DNA of 64,000 nt from Paraburkholderia sprentiae WSM5005 (GCF_001865575.2 NZ_CP017561.2:868001-932000); one strand, 5' to 3'. Shown: positions 25,806 to 34,940, numbered from the stretch's first letter. The notes: a model not told the origin generated them from the sequence alone. Program-made: numbers and translations.

Positions 25806-26270
25806 CTATTGGACCTCGGCAATCAGTTCGATCTCGACGCACGCGCCGAGCGGGATCTGTGCGACGCCGAACGCCGAGCGCGCGTGCTTGCCGCGCTCGC
25901 CGAACACGTCGGCGATCAGCTCGGACGCGCCGTTCGTCACCAGATGCTGCTCGGTGAATTCGAGCGTCGAGTTGACGAGGCTCATCAGCTTGACGATGCG
26001 CGTCACGCGGTTCAGGTCGCCGACGTGCGCATGCAGGGTGGCGAGCAGATCGATCGCGATCGAGCGGGCCGCGGCCTTGCCTTCGTCGGTAGTGAGCGTC
26101 GCGCCGAGCTTGCCGGCCCACACCTTGCCGTCCTTCTTCGCGATGTGACCCGACAGGTACACCGTGTTGCCGCTTTGCGCGCTCATCACATAGGCTGCTG
26201 CCGGCGCACCCGCCGCCGGCAGTTCGATGCCGAGTTCCTTGAGCTTGTCGTACACATTCGATTGAGCCAT
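25806..26270 (-). CDS. RidA/YjgF-family protein lacking the deaminase arginine
   Basis: A 154-residue member of the larger Rid subgroup: GNTVYLSGHIAKKDGKVWAGKLGATLTTDEGK, then LNRVTRIVKLMSLVNSTLEFTEQHLVTNGASELIADVFGERGKHARSAFGVAQIPLGACVEIELIAEV. In true RidA the motif near the end is VARLPK, whose Arg is needed to hydrolyse 2-aminoacrylate-type imines. Here the position is Gln138 (VAQIPL), so classic deaminase activity is unlikely. It probably acts on other enamine-like intermediates or has a different ligand. ATG 26270 is used because homology starts at MAQSNVYDKL. It lies downstream of a PLP aminotransferase gene. Confidence 0.9.
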   Translation of the reverse strand: MAQSNVYDKLKELGIELPAAGAPAAAYVMSAQSGNTVYLSGHIAKKDGKVWAGKLGATLTTDEGKAAARSIAIDLLATLHAHVGDLNRVTRIVKLMSLVNSTLEFTEQHLVTNGASELIADVFGERGKHARSAFGVAQIPLGACVEIELIAEVQ

Positions 26271-26310
26271 GTCGTGTCCTCGTTTCGGTGAGATTGCATG
26301 AATGCGGGCG

Positions 26311-26349
26311 GGGCGAAGTCCGCACGCAGCGCGCGTGCACACTTCGCCC
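26311..26349 (-). other. intercistronic hairpin between aminotransferase and RidA-like genes
   Basis: GGGCGAAGT (26311-26319) pairs with ACTTCGCCC (26341-26349), with an inner GCACGC/GCGTGC helix. No U-run follows, so it is more likely an RNA stabilising or attenuating element than a terminator. Confidence 0.5.
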
Positions 26350-26373
26350 CGATGGCCGTGCGGCTAACGCCGT

Positions 26374-27570
26374 TTAGATTTTCGCGCGCACGATTGCGGC
26401 CAGACGCGCCACGCCTTCGTCGATTTTAGCCGGTGGCACCGTGACGAACGACAGGCGCAGCGTGTTGTGCTGCGCGTCGCTCGCGAAGAACGGAGCGCCC
26501 GGTACGAACGCGACGTTTTGCGCGACCGCTTCCTCCAGCAGCTTCATGGTGTCGATCCCCGCCGGCAGATTGACCCAGATGAACATGCCGCCTTCCGGGC
26601 GGTTCCAGCTTACGGCTTCGGGCATATAGCGTTCGAGCGCGGCCAGCATCGCGTCGCACTGGTTGCGATACAGCTCGCGGATCGTCGGCACGTGCGTGTC
26701 GAGGAAACCGTCCTTGACCACTTCGTGCACGATGCGCTGCGTGAAGCTCGGCGTGTGCAGGTCGGTGGCCTGCTTGGCCTGCACGAGTTTGAAGATCAGT
26801 TCTTCGGGCGCGATGATGAAGCCGACCCTCAGACCCGGCGCAAGCACCTTCGAGAACGAGCCCAGGTGGACGATGTGATCGGGCGCCATCGACAGCATGG
26901 TCGGCAGCGGTTCGCCCGCGTAGTCGAGTGCGCCGTAGGGGTCGTCCTCGATCACCGGAAACGGCGCGGTCTTCGCGAACTCGGCGAGCGCGCGGCGGCG
27001 TTCGACCGGCAGACGGCGGCCCGTTGGATTCTGGAAGTTCGGCTGCGCGTACAAGAGACGCGCGCCTTGCGTCAGTTCCGGTGTCAGGCCTTCGGGGATC
27101 AAGCCCTGCTCGTCGGTCGGGACCTGAGCGTAATGCGGCTCGTACATCGAGAACGATTGCAGCGCGCCGAGGTAGGTCGGCGTTTCGACCAGCACCGGGC
27201 TATCCACGCAGATGAGCACCTTGCCGAGCAGGTCGAGCGCCTGTTGCGAACCGGTGGTGATCAGCACTTGCGACGCACGGATCTGCGCGCCGTTGATCGA
27301 GTGGCGTTGCGCGACCCATTCGCGCAGCGGCAGATAGCCTTCGGTCGCGCTGTACTGCAGCGCGGCGGCGGGCGTGTCGCGCAGAATGCGGTCGGACGCC
27401 TCGCGCATGCGCTCGGCCGGGAAGGTGGCCGGCGAGGGCAAGCCGCCGGCGAAGGAGATGACTTCGGGCCGTTCCGTGACCTTGAGAATCTCGCGGATCG
27501 CGGAGCTCGTAAGCTTGCGCGCGCGTTCGGATAATTGCCACGTCGGGGCTTTCAGGTCGCTTTGGTCCAT
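26374..27570 (-). CDS. PLP-dependent aminotransferase, class I/II (2-aminoadipate aminotransferase-like)
   Basis: A 398-residue fold-type I transaminase of the LysN/MocR-like subgroup. Visible are FAGGLPSPATFP (about 40-51), the cofactor-binding TTGSQQALDLL (105-115), PTYLGA (131), NFQNPTGR (178-185), EDDPYG (208-213) and the Schiff-base Lys241 in HLGSFSKVLAPGLRVG. It probably exchanges amino groups between an aromatic, branched or aminoadipate substrate and 2-oxoglutarate. The substrate cannot be fixed. It is 103 bases upstream of the RidA-like gene on the same strand. Confidence 0.93.
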   Translation of the reverse strand: MDQSDLKAPTWQLSERARKLTSSAIREILKVTERPEVISFAGGLPSPATFPAERMREASDRILRDTPAAALQYSATEGYLPLREWVAQRHSINGAQIRASQVLITTGSQQALDLLGKVLICVDSPVLVETPTYLGALQSFSMYEPHYAQVPTDEQGLIPEGLTPELTQGARLLYAQPNFQNPTGRRLPVERRRALAEFAKTAPFPVIEDDPYGALDYAGEPLPTMLSMAPDHIVHLGSFSKVLAPGLRVGFIIAPEELIFKLVQAKQATDLHTPSFTQRIVHEVVKDGFLDTHVPTIRELYRNQCDAMLAALERYMPEAVSWNRPEGGMFIWVNLPAGIDTMKLLEEAVAQNVAFVPGAPFFASDAQHNTLRLSFVTVPPAKIDEGVARLAAIVRAKI

Positions 27571-27656
27571 GATCTCCTCTGCTGGTATTTCTGGAACCGG
27601 TCAAAACTTCGATTATCGCGCGACTCGGCAACCGTCGCCGCTGCATCACGCGCTGC

Positions 27657-28358
27657 TTATCCGAGGGTTCGCAGTCCCTCGGGTGTTTCAAATTCGGCGA
27701 CGAGCGCCGCGGCACCGTCGGTCGCCCTTACGTCGAGCAGATGCGCGGCGCCGAGCCAGCGCAGTTGTTCGCCGATCAACTCCGGCCGTGGATGCGCGGC
27801 TTTCAATGCCTTCAGCGCGAGTTGCGTCGGCGCGAGCAACTGCGACGGATGACGCGTCGAGTCCCACTGGATCAGCGATGGCAGCACGCCGTCGCCAGCG
27901 CCTTGCCAGGCGGGGAACGACCCGTCGTCGGGCACTGTCAGGCCCCACGTGAAATCGCCGCGCGTCATCGGCACGACCGGTGCGATGCGCTGCGGATACT
28001 GCGCCTGCCACGTCGCGAGATGCCTCGGCCGCTCGACGCGCGCGACCCAATGCGACAGATACGGCCCGTTTTCGAGTCGCGCCTGGGTCGCGGGGTCGTC
28101 GAGCGCGAACAAGCGCGGGCGCGGTGCGGTGCCGTCGATGGTGTCGGCCGCGGCACGCGGATCGATCGCGATGACTTCCAGATAGACGCCACCCCACAGG
28201 CCGAGCAGGCGGTTATGGGTGCGCATGAGCGGATGCGCGCCGCCGCCAGATGGTGCGACGCCGAGCGTATCGGCGACGTACTGGACGCCTTCGTCCAGCG
28301 TGCGCGCGGAGACTACCAGATGATCGAGGCTGAGCGATTGGGATGTCAGGGCTGTCAT
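27657..28358 (-). CDS. glyoxalase-like (VOC, Glyoxalase_3) domain protein
   Basis: A 233-residue soluble protein with the Glyoxalase_3 pattern: LSLDHLVVSARTLDEGVQYVADTLGVAPSGGGAHPLMRTHNRLLGLWGGVYLEVIAIDP (about 9-67), where His and Glu residues sit at metal-ligand positions, then PYLSHWVARV and WGLTVPDDGS. Function unknown; VOC metalloenzymes include dioxygenases, isomerases and resistance proteins. Start 28358 begins the conserved part; the open frame extends to 28493 without homology. It is divergent from the MocR-type regulator. Confidence 0.85.
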   Translation of the reverse strand: MTALTSQSLSLDHLVVSARTLDEGVQYVADTLGVAPSGGGAHPLMRTHNRLLGLWGGVYLEVIAIDPRAAADTIDGTAPRPRLFALDDPATQARLENGPYLSHWVARVERPRHLATWQAQYPQRIAPVVPMTRGDFTWGLTVPDDGSFPAWQGAGDGVLPSLIQWDSTRHPSQLLAPTQLALKALKAAHPRPELIGEQLRWLGAAHLLDVRATDGAAALVAEFETPEGLRTLG

Positions 28359-28554
28359 GGCGGATCGATGGAAAACGCTGCTCTGCGCAAAAGCCGCTGC
28401 GGGCACGTGTAACGGCTGCGCTGCCGCGGCGGTAAAGCATAACCGTTTGCCGTACCGGCGGGCCATGCGGATGGTTTTGCGTTGCGTCATCACGCTTCGC
28501 CGGATTCAAATGTAACGGCCGTGACCTGCACAGTAACGGTACAATCGGCTCGAT

Positions 28555-28569
28555 ACTGTTCGATACAGT
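28555..28569. promoter_or_regulatory. putative operator of the MocR-type regulator
   Basis: A perfect inverted repeat ACTGT-N5-ACAGT lies 12 bases before the start codon at 28581, overlapping a direct repeat of TCGATAC. A TACAAT hexamer (28540-28545) stands just upstream. The position suggests autoregulation by the GntR-type protein encoded downstream. Confidence 0.4.
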
Positions 28570-28580
28570 TGGAGCCCCTC

Positions 28581-30038
28581 ATGTCCGTCCCCCTTGCTCA
28601 GATTCCCGCCCCGCACAACACCGCGTCGCTGACGCTGGTCGAACAGCTGGTCCAATGGGCGCGACGCCGCATCGAGGAGCGCGTGTTCCGCCCCGGCATG
28701 CGGATGCCGTCGATCCGTAAGCTTGCGCTCGACAAGGGCGTGTCGCGCTTCACGGTGGTCGAGGCCTACGAGCGGCTCGTCGCCCAGGGGTTTCTCGAGT
28801 CGCGGCGCGGCTCCGGCTTTTACGTGCGCGAGCGCCAGGGCGGCGCGGCGACGCTCTCCGAGCTGCGCCCGCGCGCCGAGGCGCTGCCCGCGCCGGCCAA
28901 TATCGACGTGGTCTGGCTGCTGCGCAATATGCTGCACACGGGCGCGCGGCCCGAGCGCAGCCCCGGGCTCGGCTATCTGCCGGCGCGCTGGCTCGACGGC
29001 GACCTGATCACCAACGCGCTGCGCACGCTCGGCCGGCAAAGCGGCATGCAGATGCTCGGCATCGGCACCGCGCAAGGTTTCCTGCCGCTGCGCCAGCAGT
29101 TGCAGACGCGGCTCGAGGAACTGGAGATCGGCGCGTCGCCCGAGCAGATCGTGATGGTGTCGGGCATCACGCAGGCGATCGACCTCATTTCGCGCATCTA
29201 CGTGAAGCCGGGCGATGCGGTGATCGTCGGCGATCCGGCGTGGTTTCAAATGTTCGGCTGCTTCGCGTCGCAGGGCGCGCGGCTCGTCGGCATGCCGTAC
29301 ACGCCGGAGGGCCCCGATCTCGACACGCTCGAAGCGCTGGTCCAGCAATGGCGGCCCAAAATGCTGGTGGTCAACTCGGTGCTGCAGAACCCGACCGGCA
29401 CGTCGCTCACGGCAGCGCAGGCGTTTCGCATCCTGCGGCTTGCCGAGGCGTACGACTTCATCGTCGTCGAGGACGATATCTACGGCGACCTGTGCCCGCC
29501 CGGCTACCCGGGCACGCGGCTCGCGAGCCTCGATCAGTTGAAGCGCGTGATCTACCTGGGCAGCTTCTCGAAGACACTGGCGCCGAACCTGCGCGTTGGT
29601 TTCATCGCGTGCGCGCCGGAAGTCGCGATGGTGCTCAGCAATCAGAAGATGCTGGTCGGCATGACGAGCCCCGAGTTGAACGAGCGCGTGATCTACAAGA
29701 TTCTGACCGAGGGCCACTACCGGCGGCACGTCGAGCGCATCCGGGCGCGGCTCGACGGCGTGCGCGAGAAGGCCGTGCGGATGATCGAGAAGACTGGCAT
29801 GAAGCTGTTCCTGACGCCGACGGCCGGCATGTTCCTGTGGGCCGACACCGGCGTCGACGCGGGCGCGCTCGCCGCGGCCGGGCACGAAGCCGGTTATCTG
29901 CTGACGCCGGGCGGCCTGTTTTCGCCGCAGCAGTCGCCGAGCACGTGGATGCGCTTCAATATCGCCAATTGCGGCGATCCCGAGCTGCCGGCGTTTCTCA
30001 GCCGGTATCTCGACGGCGTCGCGCGCCGCGCCTCTTGA
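28581..30038 (+). CDS. MocR/GntR-type PLP-dependent transcriptional regulator
   Basis: A 485-residue fusion. The N-terminal GntR winged helix (about 18-85) contains [30 protein letters not shown] and [10 protein letters not shown]. The aminotransferase-like domain (about 105-480) has [30 protein letters not shown] and the PLP Lys in [16 protein letters not shown]. MocR proteins sense amino acids or PLP and control nearby PLP metabolism genes. GGAG at 28571 and ATG 28581 define the start. Its stop codon overlaps the -35 element of the htpG heat-shock promoter. Divergent minus-strand VOC, aminotransferase and RidA-like genes are candidate targets. Confidence 0.95.
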   Translation: MSVPLAQIPAPHNTASLTLVEQLVQWARRRIEERVFRPGMRMPSIRKLALDKGVSRFTVVEAYERLVAQGFLESRRGSGFYVRERQGGAATLSELRPRAEALPAPANIDVVWLLRNMLHTGARPERSPGLGYLPARWLDGDLITNALRTLGRQSGMQMLGIGTAQGFLPLRQQLQTRLEELEIGASPEQIVMVSGITQAIDLISRIYVKPGDAVIVGDPAWFQMFGCFASQGARLVGMPYTPEGPDLDTLEALVQQWRPKMLVVNSVLQNPTGTSLTAAQAFRILRLAEAYDFIVVEDDIYGDLCPPGYPGTRLASLDQLKRVIYLGSFSKTLAPNLRVGFIACAPEVAMVLSNQKMLVGMTSPELNERVIYKILTEGHYRRHVERIRARLDGVREKAVRMIEKTGMKLFLTPTAGMFLWADTGVDAGALAAAGHEAGYLLTPGGLFSPQQSPSTWMRFNIANCGDPELPAFLSRYLDGVARRAS

Positions 30039-30061
30039 AACCGCCCGGGTCGTCCCCATTT
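30034..30061 (+). promoter_or_regulatory. sigma-32 (RpoH) heat-shock promoter of htpG
   Basis: CTTGAAA (30034-30040), a 13-base spacer and CCCCATTT (30054-30061) match the heat-shock consensus CTTGAAA-N13-CCCCATnT at every defined position. The -35 element overlaps the stop codon of the MocR-type gene. Transcription would start near 30068, leaving a leader of about 100 bases. Confidence 0.9.
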
Positions 30062-30171
30062 GCGCGAACGATCCGGCGGCCCGGCGATCCGGCACGGCAG
30101 GCCTCAAGCGCGGTTTGACTCCGCTTCGGCCGCCGCCCATCCCCCCTTCGCAACAGAGAGGAAGTCCGACC

Positions 30172-32070
30172 ATGGCACAAGAAACCATGAGCTTTCAGGC
30201 AGAAGTGAAGCAGCTTCTGCAACTGATGATCCATTCGCTGTACAGCAACAAGGAAATCTTTCTGCGCGAGCTGATTTCGAACGCGTCCGACGCGGCCGAC
30301 AAGCTGCGCTTCGAGGCGATCGAAAACAGCGCGCTGTACGAGAACGATCCGAACCTGCGAATTCGCGTGTCATATGACAAGGCCGCGCGCACCGTCACGA
30401 TCGACGATAACGGCATCGGCATGAGCCGCGACGAAACGATCGGGCACCTTGGCACGATCGCGCGTTCGGGCACCAAGGAGTTCTTCGGCAAGCTGTCGGG
30501 CGACCAGCAGAAGGACGCGGCGTTGATCGGCCAGTTTGGCGTCGGCTTCTACTCGGGCTTCATCGTCGCGGACAAGATCACCGTGGAGACACGCCGCGCC
30601 GGTTTGCCGGCCTCGGAAGGCGTGCGCTGGGAAAGCGCGGGCGAGGGCGATTTCGCGGTCGAGACGATCGAGCGCGCCGCGCGCGGCACGACCATCACGC
30701 TGCATCTGCGTGCCGATGAAGACGAGCTGCTGTCGTCGTATCGGCTGAAGTCGATCATCCAGAAGTACTCGGATCACGTCGCGCTGCCGATCCTGATGGA
30801 GAAGGAAGAGTGGGACGCGGAAAAGAGCGAGATGGTCACGAAGGACGAGGACGAGACCGTCAATCAGGCGAGCGCGCTGTGGACCCGTTCGAAGAACGAC
30901 ATCACCGACGATCAATACAAGCAGTTCTACCAGCACATCTCGCACGACCATCAGGATCCGCTGACGTGGACGCATAACCGCGTCGAAGGCCGCAGCGAAT
31001 ACACGCAGCTGCTGTACGTGCCCGCGCACGCACCGTTCGATCTGTGGAACCGCGAGCAGCGCGGCGGACTGAAGCTGTATGTGAAGCGCGTGTTCATCAT
31101 GGACGACGCCGAGCAACTGCTGCCCACGTATCTGCGTTTCGTAAAGGGCGTCGTCGATTCGGCCGATCTGCCGCTCAACGTGTCGCGCGAAATCTTGCAG
31201 GAAAGCCGCGACGTGAAGGCGATCCGCGAAGGCGTGACGAAGCGCGCGCTGTCGATGCTCGAGGAACTCGCGAACTCGGATAACGACGCCGACAAGGAAA
31301 AGTACGCGGGCTTCTGGAAAGAATTCGGCCAGGTGCTGAAGGAAGGCGTCGGCGAGGATTTCGCCAATCGCGAGCGCATCGCGAAGCTGCTGCGGTTTGC
31401 GACGACCCATACCGGAACGGCTGAGCAGACCGTGTCGCTGGCCGACTACGTCGCTCGCATGAAGCCCGAGCAGACGAAGATCTACTACGTGACCGCCGAT
31501 ACGTGGCAGGCCGCGTCGAACAGCCCGCATCTCGAAGTGTTCCGCAAGAAGGGCGTGGAAGTGCTGCTGCTGACCGATCGCGTCGATGAATGGATGCTGT
31601 CGTTCCTCAACGAATTCGACGGCAAGCCGCTGCAAAGCGTGGCGCGCGGCGACCTCGATCTCGGTGCGCTGAACGACGAGGAAAAACAGGCGCAGGAGAA
31701 GATCGGCGAAGCGTTCAAGCCGCTCGTCGACAAGATGAAGGAAGCGCTGAAGGACAAGGCGAAGGACGTGCGTCTGACATTCCGCCTGACCGACTCGCCC
31801 TCGTGCCTCGTCGCCGACGACGGCGAAATGAGCGGCTACCTGCAGCGCATGCTGAAGGCCGCGGGCCAGCAGGCGCCGGAGTTTCATCCGATTCTCGAAG
31901 TGAATCCCGAGCACGCGCTCGTGAAAGGTCTGCATGCCGATAGCGCGAATTTCGACGACTGGTGCCATCTGTTGTTCGATCAGGCGCTGCTCGCCGAAGG
32001 CGGCGCGCTGGAAGATCCGGCGAGCTTCGTGAAGCGGACCAATGCGTTGTTGTTGTCGCGCGCGGGTTGA
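30172..32070 (+). CDS. htpG: molecular chaperone HtpG (Hsp90)
   Basis: A 632-residue cytoplasmic Hsp90. The GHKL ATPase domain shows [24 protein letters not shown] (about 25-48), [26 protein letters not shown] (about 82-107), and [15 protein letters not shown] (about 122). The middle domain carries the catalytic-type Arg in [19 protein letters not shown], and the dimerisation domain ends in [10 protein letters not shown]. The Hsp90 EEVD tail is absent, as in all bacteria. ATG 30172 follows AGAGAGGA. Heat-shock regulation is supported by a consensus sigma-32 promoter. An intrinsic terminator follows. Confidence 0.98.
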   Translation: MAQETMSFQAEVKQLLQLMIHSLYSNKEIFLRELISNASDAADKLRFEAIENSALYENDPNLRIRVSYDKAARTVTIDDNGIGMSRDETIGHLGTIARSGTKEFFGKLSGDQQKDAALIGQFGVGFYSGFIVADKITVETRRAGLPASEGVRWESAGEGDFAVETIERAARGTTITLHLRADEDELLSSYRLKSIIQKYSDHVALPILMEKEEWDAEKSEMVTKDEDETVNQASALWTRSKNDITDDQYKQFYQHISHDHQDPLTWTHNRVEGRSEYTQLLYVPAHAPFDLWNREQRGGLKLYVKRVFIMDDAEQLLPTYLRFVKGVVDSADLPLNVSREILQESRDVKAIREGVTKRALSMLEELANSDNDADKEKYAGFWKEFGQVLKEGVGEDFANRERIAKLLRFATTHTGTAEQTVSLADYVARMKPEQTKIYYVTADTWQAASNSPHLEVFRKKGVEVLLLTDRVDEWMLSFLNEFDGKPLQSVARGDLDLGALNDEEKQAQEKIGEAFKPLVDKMKEALKDKAKDVRLTFRLTDSPSCLVADDGEMSGYLQRMLKAAGQQAPEFHPILEVNPEHALVKGLHADSANFDDWCHLLFDQALLAEGGALEDPASFVKRTNALLLSRAG

Positions 32071-32090
32071 ATTGACGCTTCGTGGTTGAA

Positions 32091-32121
32091 AAATGCGCTG
32101 CTTCGGCAGCGCATTTTTTTT
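32091..32121 (+). terminator. intrinsic terminator of htpG
   Basis: AATGCGCTG-CTTCGG-CAGCGCATT forms a 9-base stem followed by a run of T, 21 bases after the htpG stop. Confidence 0.95.
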
Positions 32122-32166
32122 GCCTTCGGCTTCGCGTCGGCTCCGAGGCTCAGGGTGCGCGCACGA

Positions 32167-32192
32167 TTGCCGTCGGACCACGCCGCTATAAT
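32167..32192 (+). promoter_or_regulatory. putative promoter giving a near-leaderless ubiC transcript
   Basis: A perfect TATAAT at 32187-32192 lies only 8 bases before ATG 32201, with TTGCCG at 32167-32172 (14-base spacer, shorter than ideal). If used, transcription would start at about 32199 and the ubiC mRNA would be almost leaderless. Confidence 0.4.
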
Positions 32193-32200
32193 CCGACACC

Positions 32201-32911
32201 ATGCCTATCCGTTTCGATCCCGCCGGCGGCCCTTGGCGCGTCGCGCCTTTGCCTAGTTTCAGCGCCGCCGAGAAAGACTGGCTGACCCGTGGCGGTTCAC
32301 TGACCGCGCATCTGCGCGCGCTCGGCGCGGTCGCGGTGCGCGTGACGCGCGAAACCGTCGCGCTGCCGTGGCCCGACGAAGCCGCCGCGCTCGGACTCGC
32401 GCCGCGCGCGCCGGTGTGGGTGCGCGAAGTGGTGCTGTCGGTCGATGGCGTGCCGTTCGTCGCCGCGCATAGCGTGACGCCGCGCGCCGCGAGCGTCGGC
32501 ATCTGGCAGGCGACGCGGCGGCTGCGCACGCGGCCGCTCGCCGAGTTGCTGTATAGCGATAGCAGTGTCGCGCGCTCGTCGCTGGTGAGCCGCAGGGTGG
32601 CGACGCGGCATCGGTTGTATCGGCTGGCCGCGCGTGCAATCGGCGGCGGCGCCCGGCATGCGCCGCATGCGCTGGTCGCGCGACGCTCGGTGTTCGAGCG
32701 GCATGGTGCGCCGTTGATGGTGACGGAGTGCATGTTGCCGGCATTGTGGGAGCATCTGCGTGCGTTGGACGCGGCCGCTCGTGCGCGATTCGCCGGGTCC
32801 GGCGCGGCGCATGTCGCGCTAGCGCGGATCCGCGAGCACGGCCGTGCGCTCGATCACACCGCGTCGCGCGCGCATGCGGCGGCGCGCACGTCGGACGATC
32901 GGAGCCGCTGA
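32201..32911 (+). CDS. ubiC: chorismate lyase (UbiC)
   Basis: A 236-residue enzyme that splits chorismate into 4-hydroxybenzoate and pyruvate, the first committed step of ubiquinone synthesis. The family signatures are [15 protein letters not shown] near the start, [23 protein letters not shown] (the product-binding Arg, about 69-91) and the catalytic Glu in [13 protein letters not shown] (about 175). It is longer than E. coli UbiC (165) through internal loops and a basic C-terminal tail, as usual in Burkholderia. No ribosome-binding site is evident. Its TGA overlaps the ATG of the next gene. Confidence 0.9.
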   Translation: MPIRFDPAGGPWRVAPLPSFSAAEKDWLTRGGSLTAHLRALGAVAVRVTRETVALPWPDEAAALGLAPRAPVWVREVVLSVDGVPFVAAHSVTPRAASVGIWQATRRLRTRPLAELLYSDSSVARSSLVSRRVATRHRLYRLAARAIGGGARHAPHALVARRSVFERHGAPLMVTECMLPALWEHLRALDAAARARFAGSGAAHVALARIREHGRALDHTASRAHAAARTSDDRSR

Positions 32912-33387
32912 TGTTGCGCGGCTTTCCCCCGGTCGTCGCGTCCGACACGCACACGCTGATACTCGGCAGTTTTCCCGGCGAAGCGTCGCTGGCAGCGGCG
33001 CAGTATTACGCGCATCCGCGCAACCAGTTCTGGCGCCTGCTCGGCGCGGTGCTTGGCGAGCCGGAACTATACGGGCTCGCGTATGAGGCGCGGCTCGAAC
33101 GCGTGCTGACGCACGGCATCGGCATCTGGGACGTGCTCGCCGCCTGCCATCGCGAAGGCAGTCTCGATTCGGCGATTCGCCACGCGAACCCGAACGATTT
33201 CGATGCGCTGCGCGAGCATGCGCCGCTGCTGAAAAAGGTGTGCTTCAACGGCAAGACGGCAGGGCGGTTTGCAACAGTGATCGGGGCTGCCGGGTATGAA
33301 ACGCTCGTGCTGCCGTCTTCGAGTCCGGCGAATGCAATGCTTTCTTTCGATCAGAAGCTGGCCTTTTGGCAGGGAATCCGCGGCTGA
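32911..33387 (+). CDS. DNA-deoxyinosine glycosylase (UDG superfamily)
   Basis: A 158-residue base-excision enzyme of the HDG group. GFPPVVASDTHTLILGSFPGEASLAAAQYYAHPRNQFWRLLG holds the glycosylase GSFPG and the NQFW pocket residues; LPSSSPANA near 135 is the second active-site loop. These enzymes remove hypoxanthine (and sometimes other deaminated bases) from DNA. The ATG overlaps the ubiC stop as TGATG, which points to coupled translation despite unrelated functions. Confidence 0.9.
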   Translation: MLRGFPPVVASDTHTLILGSFPGEASLAAAQYYAHPRNQFWRLLGAVLGEPELYGLAYEARLERVLTHGIGIWDVLAACHREGSLDSAIRHANPNDFDALREHAPLLKKVCFNGKTAGRFATVIGAAGYETLVLPSSSPANAMLSFDQKLAFWQGIRG

Positions 33388-33502
33388 CTGCGGCGAATCC
33401 CCGTTCCAGGTCCTGTCGTGCCTCGATAGACTCGCTTGAATCTAACGTGGCCGGTGCGGCGCAGTCCGACCGTCGTTCGGTTCAGCCGCGCCGTGCATGC
33501 AC

Positions 33503-34090
33503 CTATTTTTGCAATTCGGGCGCCTTTGCCAATACGGATTGCAGTTTGGACACCGCATCGGCCGTGGCAAGCTGTCCGGCAAGGCCGAAATTGCGCTTGA
33601 ATTCACTAAACTCCGCGTGGCCGGTACCCGTCACGTCCGCGGTGGTCACGGTCTGACCGCTCGGGTCCGCCACGGTGCAGGCGAGCGCGACCGAGAAATC
33701 CGTGGGGGGCCACGTGAAGGGGCTAGGGGACGACGACGTGGTCTTGATCTTCGGCGTGATCACGTAGTCAAGATGCTTGGCCTGAATCGTTGCTGCGTCC
33801 GGCGCGCTCTTGAGCTTGGTCACGTTTTTAAACACATGGCCGAGACCGATGTATATCGGTAATTCAAGGTCGTGGTATGGGTGATAGCTGACCTTGTCGC
33901 CGCCCCCGCCGGGCGTGATCACTTCGCTCGACAACTGATCATCCGTGATGACAAGACCCACCGTCTTGTCGAGTGGCGATCTCGACAGGGCCGGAATCGT
34001 GTTCGCGTCGCCGGTCAGCGAAATTTCGTGCGCACAGCCCGACAATGCTGCGACCACGCTTGCCGCTGCGATCATTCGAATCAATGCCAT
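33503..34090 (-). CDS. putative lipoprotein, 195 aa
   Basis: The N-terminus MALIRMIAAASVVAALSGCAHE has a lipobox (LSGC), so mature protein would be lipidated at Cys19 and anchored in the envelope. The rest is soluble, with a beta-rich pattern (KTVGLVITDDQLSSEVI, HHY-type loop SYHPYHDLELPIYIGLG, HLDYVITPKIKTTSSS, FSVALACTVADPSGQTVTTADVTGTGHAEF). The layout recalls YajG-like outer-membrane lipoproteins, but I cannot name the family. It is 33 bases downstream of another lipoprotein gene, likely an operon. Confidence 0.8.
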   Translation of the reverse strand: MALIRMIAAASVVAALSGCAHEISLTGDANTIPALSRSPLDKTVGLVITDDQLSSEVITPGGGGDKVSYHPYHDLELPIYIGLGHVFKNVTKLKSAPDAATIQAKHLDYVITPKIKTTSSSPSPFTWPPTDFSVALACTVADPSGQTVTTADVTGTGHAEFSEFKRNFGLAGQLATADAVSKLQSVLAKAPELQK

Positions 34091-34123
34091 TGTGCTTGGT
34101 CTCTCGTAGTGTGGTTGGTAACG

Positions 34124-34684
34124 TTATTGAATTGCCGCAATGAACGCCGGATCGGCGTATAGCTCGCCGAGCAATTTCTGCACGGCGAGCGGATATTCTT
34201 CGCGTGCTTTCGGCACGGCAATCATTGCCGCGAACGCCGAATCCCATTGCGTGTGCGCCGATTTGACCTGGTCGTAACGCACCGTGCCGGCGCGCATCAC
34301 GATGAAGCGCGCCGACAGTCGCGCGGCGCCGGTTGCCAGACCGACGTCGACGTCGTTTTCCAATAGCGTTGCGTTGATCTCGACGTCGCTTTGCGCGGAG
34401 AGCTTGCCGGCCAACAGCAATTCCTTGGTCATCGCGTCGGCGAGATAGGCGCCGAACGAGTCCCCGACCGGTGACTTCATCAGGTTTGCGCGCAAGGGAA
34501 CGGGATACCGATTTTTAATATCCGCGTGGGATTCGAATGCGCCGATTTTCGCGTGCGCGGTAGGGGCGCTCTTGAGCGACTGGATGTTGTCGACAGCGGG
34601 GGAATACGGCGGAGCGATGATCGAACAAGCGGTCAATAGCACGATCGGAATGATCAGGCCGACTGTACGGACAACGGTGCGCAT
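34124..34684 (-). CDS. putative lipoprotein, 186 aa
   Basis: MRTVVRTVGLIIPIVLLTACSII is a lipoprotein signal with lipobox LTAC. The mature part includes VPLRANLMKSPVGDSFGAYLADAMTKELLLAGKLSAQSDVEINATLLENDVDV, a pattern of FlgO/TolB-like or LpoB-like envelope proteins, though assignment is not firm. ATG 34684 follows AGAGGTAG; the open frame to 34828 is not credible. It is first in a two-lipoprotein operon, suggesting the products act together in the outer membrane. Confidence 0.8.
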   Translation of the reverse strand: MRTVVRTVGLIIPIVLLTACSIIAPPYSPAVDNIQSLKSAPTAHAKIGAFESHADIKNRYPVPLRANLMKSPVGDSFGAYLADAMTKELLLAGKLSAQSDVEINATLLENDVDVGLATGAARLSARFIVMRAGTVRYDQVKSAHTQWDSAFAAMIAVPKAREEYPLAVQKLLGELYADPAFIAAIQ

Positions 34685-34940
34685 ATTTGAACTACCTCTG
34701 GTTGTTGACGTCCGCCCACAGTGAGGCCTGGAAAGCCGTGCCGCCCGGTGAGCGATCGTGGGTGTGAGCGTGCGATTTTGTCTGTTGGAGCTCGATTCGG
34801 CCTCCGTACCGGAATATCGGCATGGCACTGCGAATCTTGAATCGTGCGAAAACGGCGCACTGGGTCCACGGTGGGCAGCTCAGCCGAGGCAGTTCCGGCT
34901 CGATGTCAAATGAGCCGGAATACGCCGCTTTGATTCGCCG

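Noticed and set aside
28506..30188. 560-residue minus-strand frame opposite the MocR-type gene
   Set aside because: Arg/His-rich translation with no motifs; the plus-strand protein has clear HTH and PLP-binding motifs.
30370..32733. 787-residue minus-strand frame across htpG and ubiC
   Set aside because: Same GC artefact; htpG and ubiC on the plus strand are certain.
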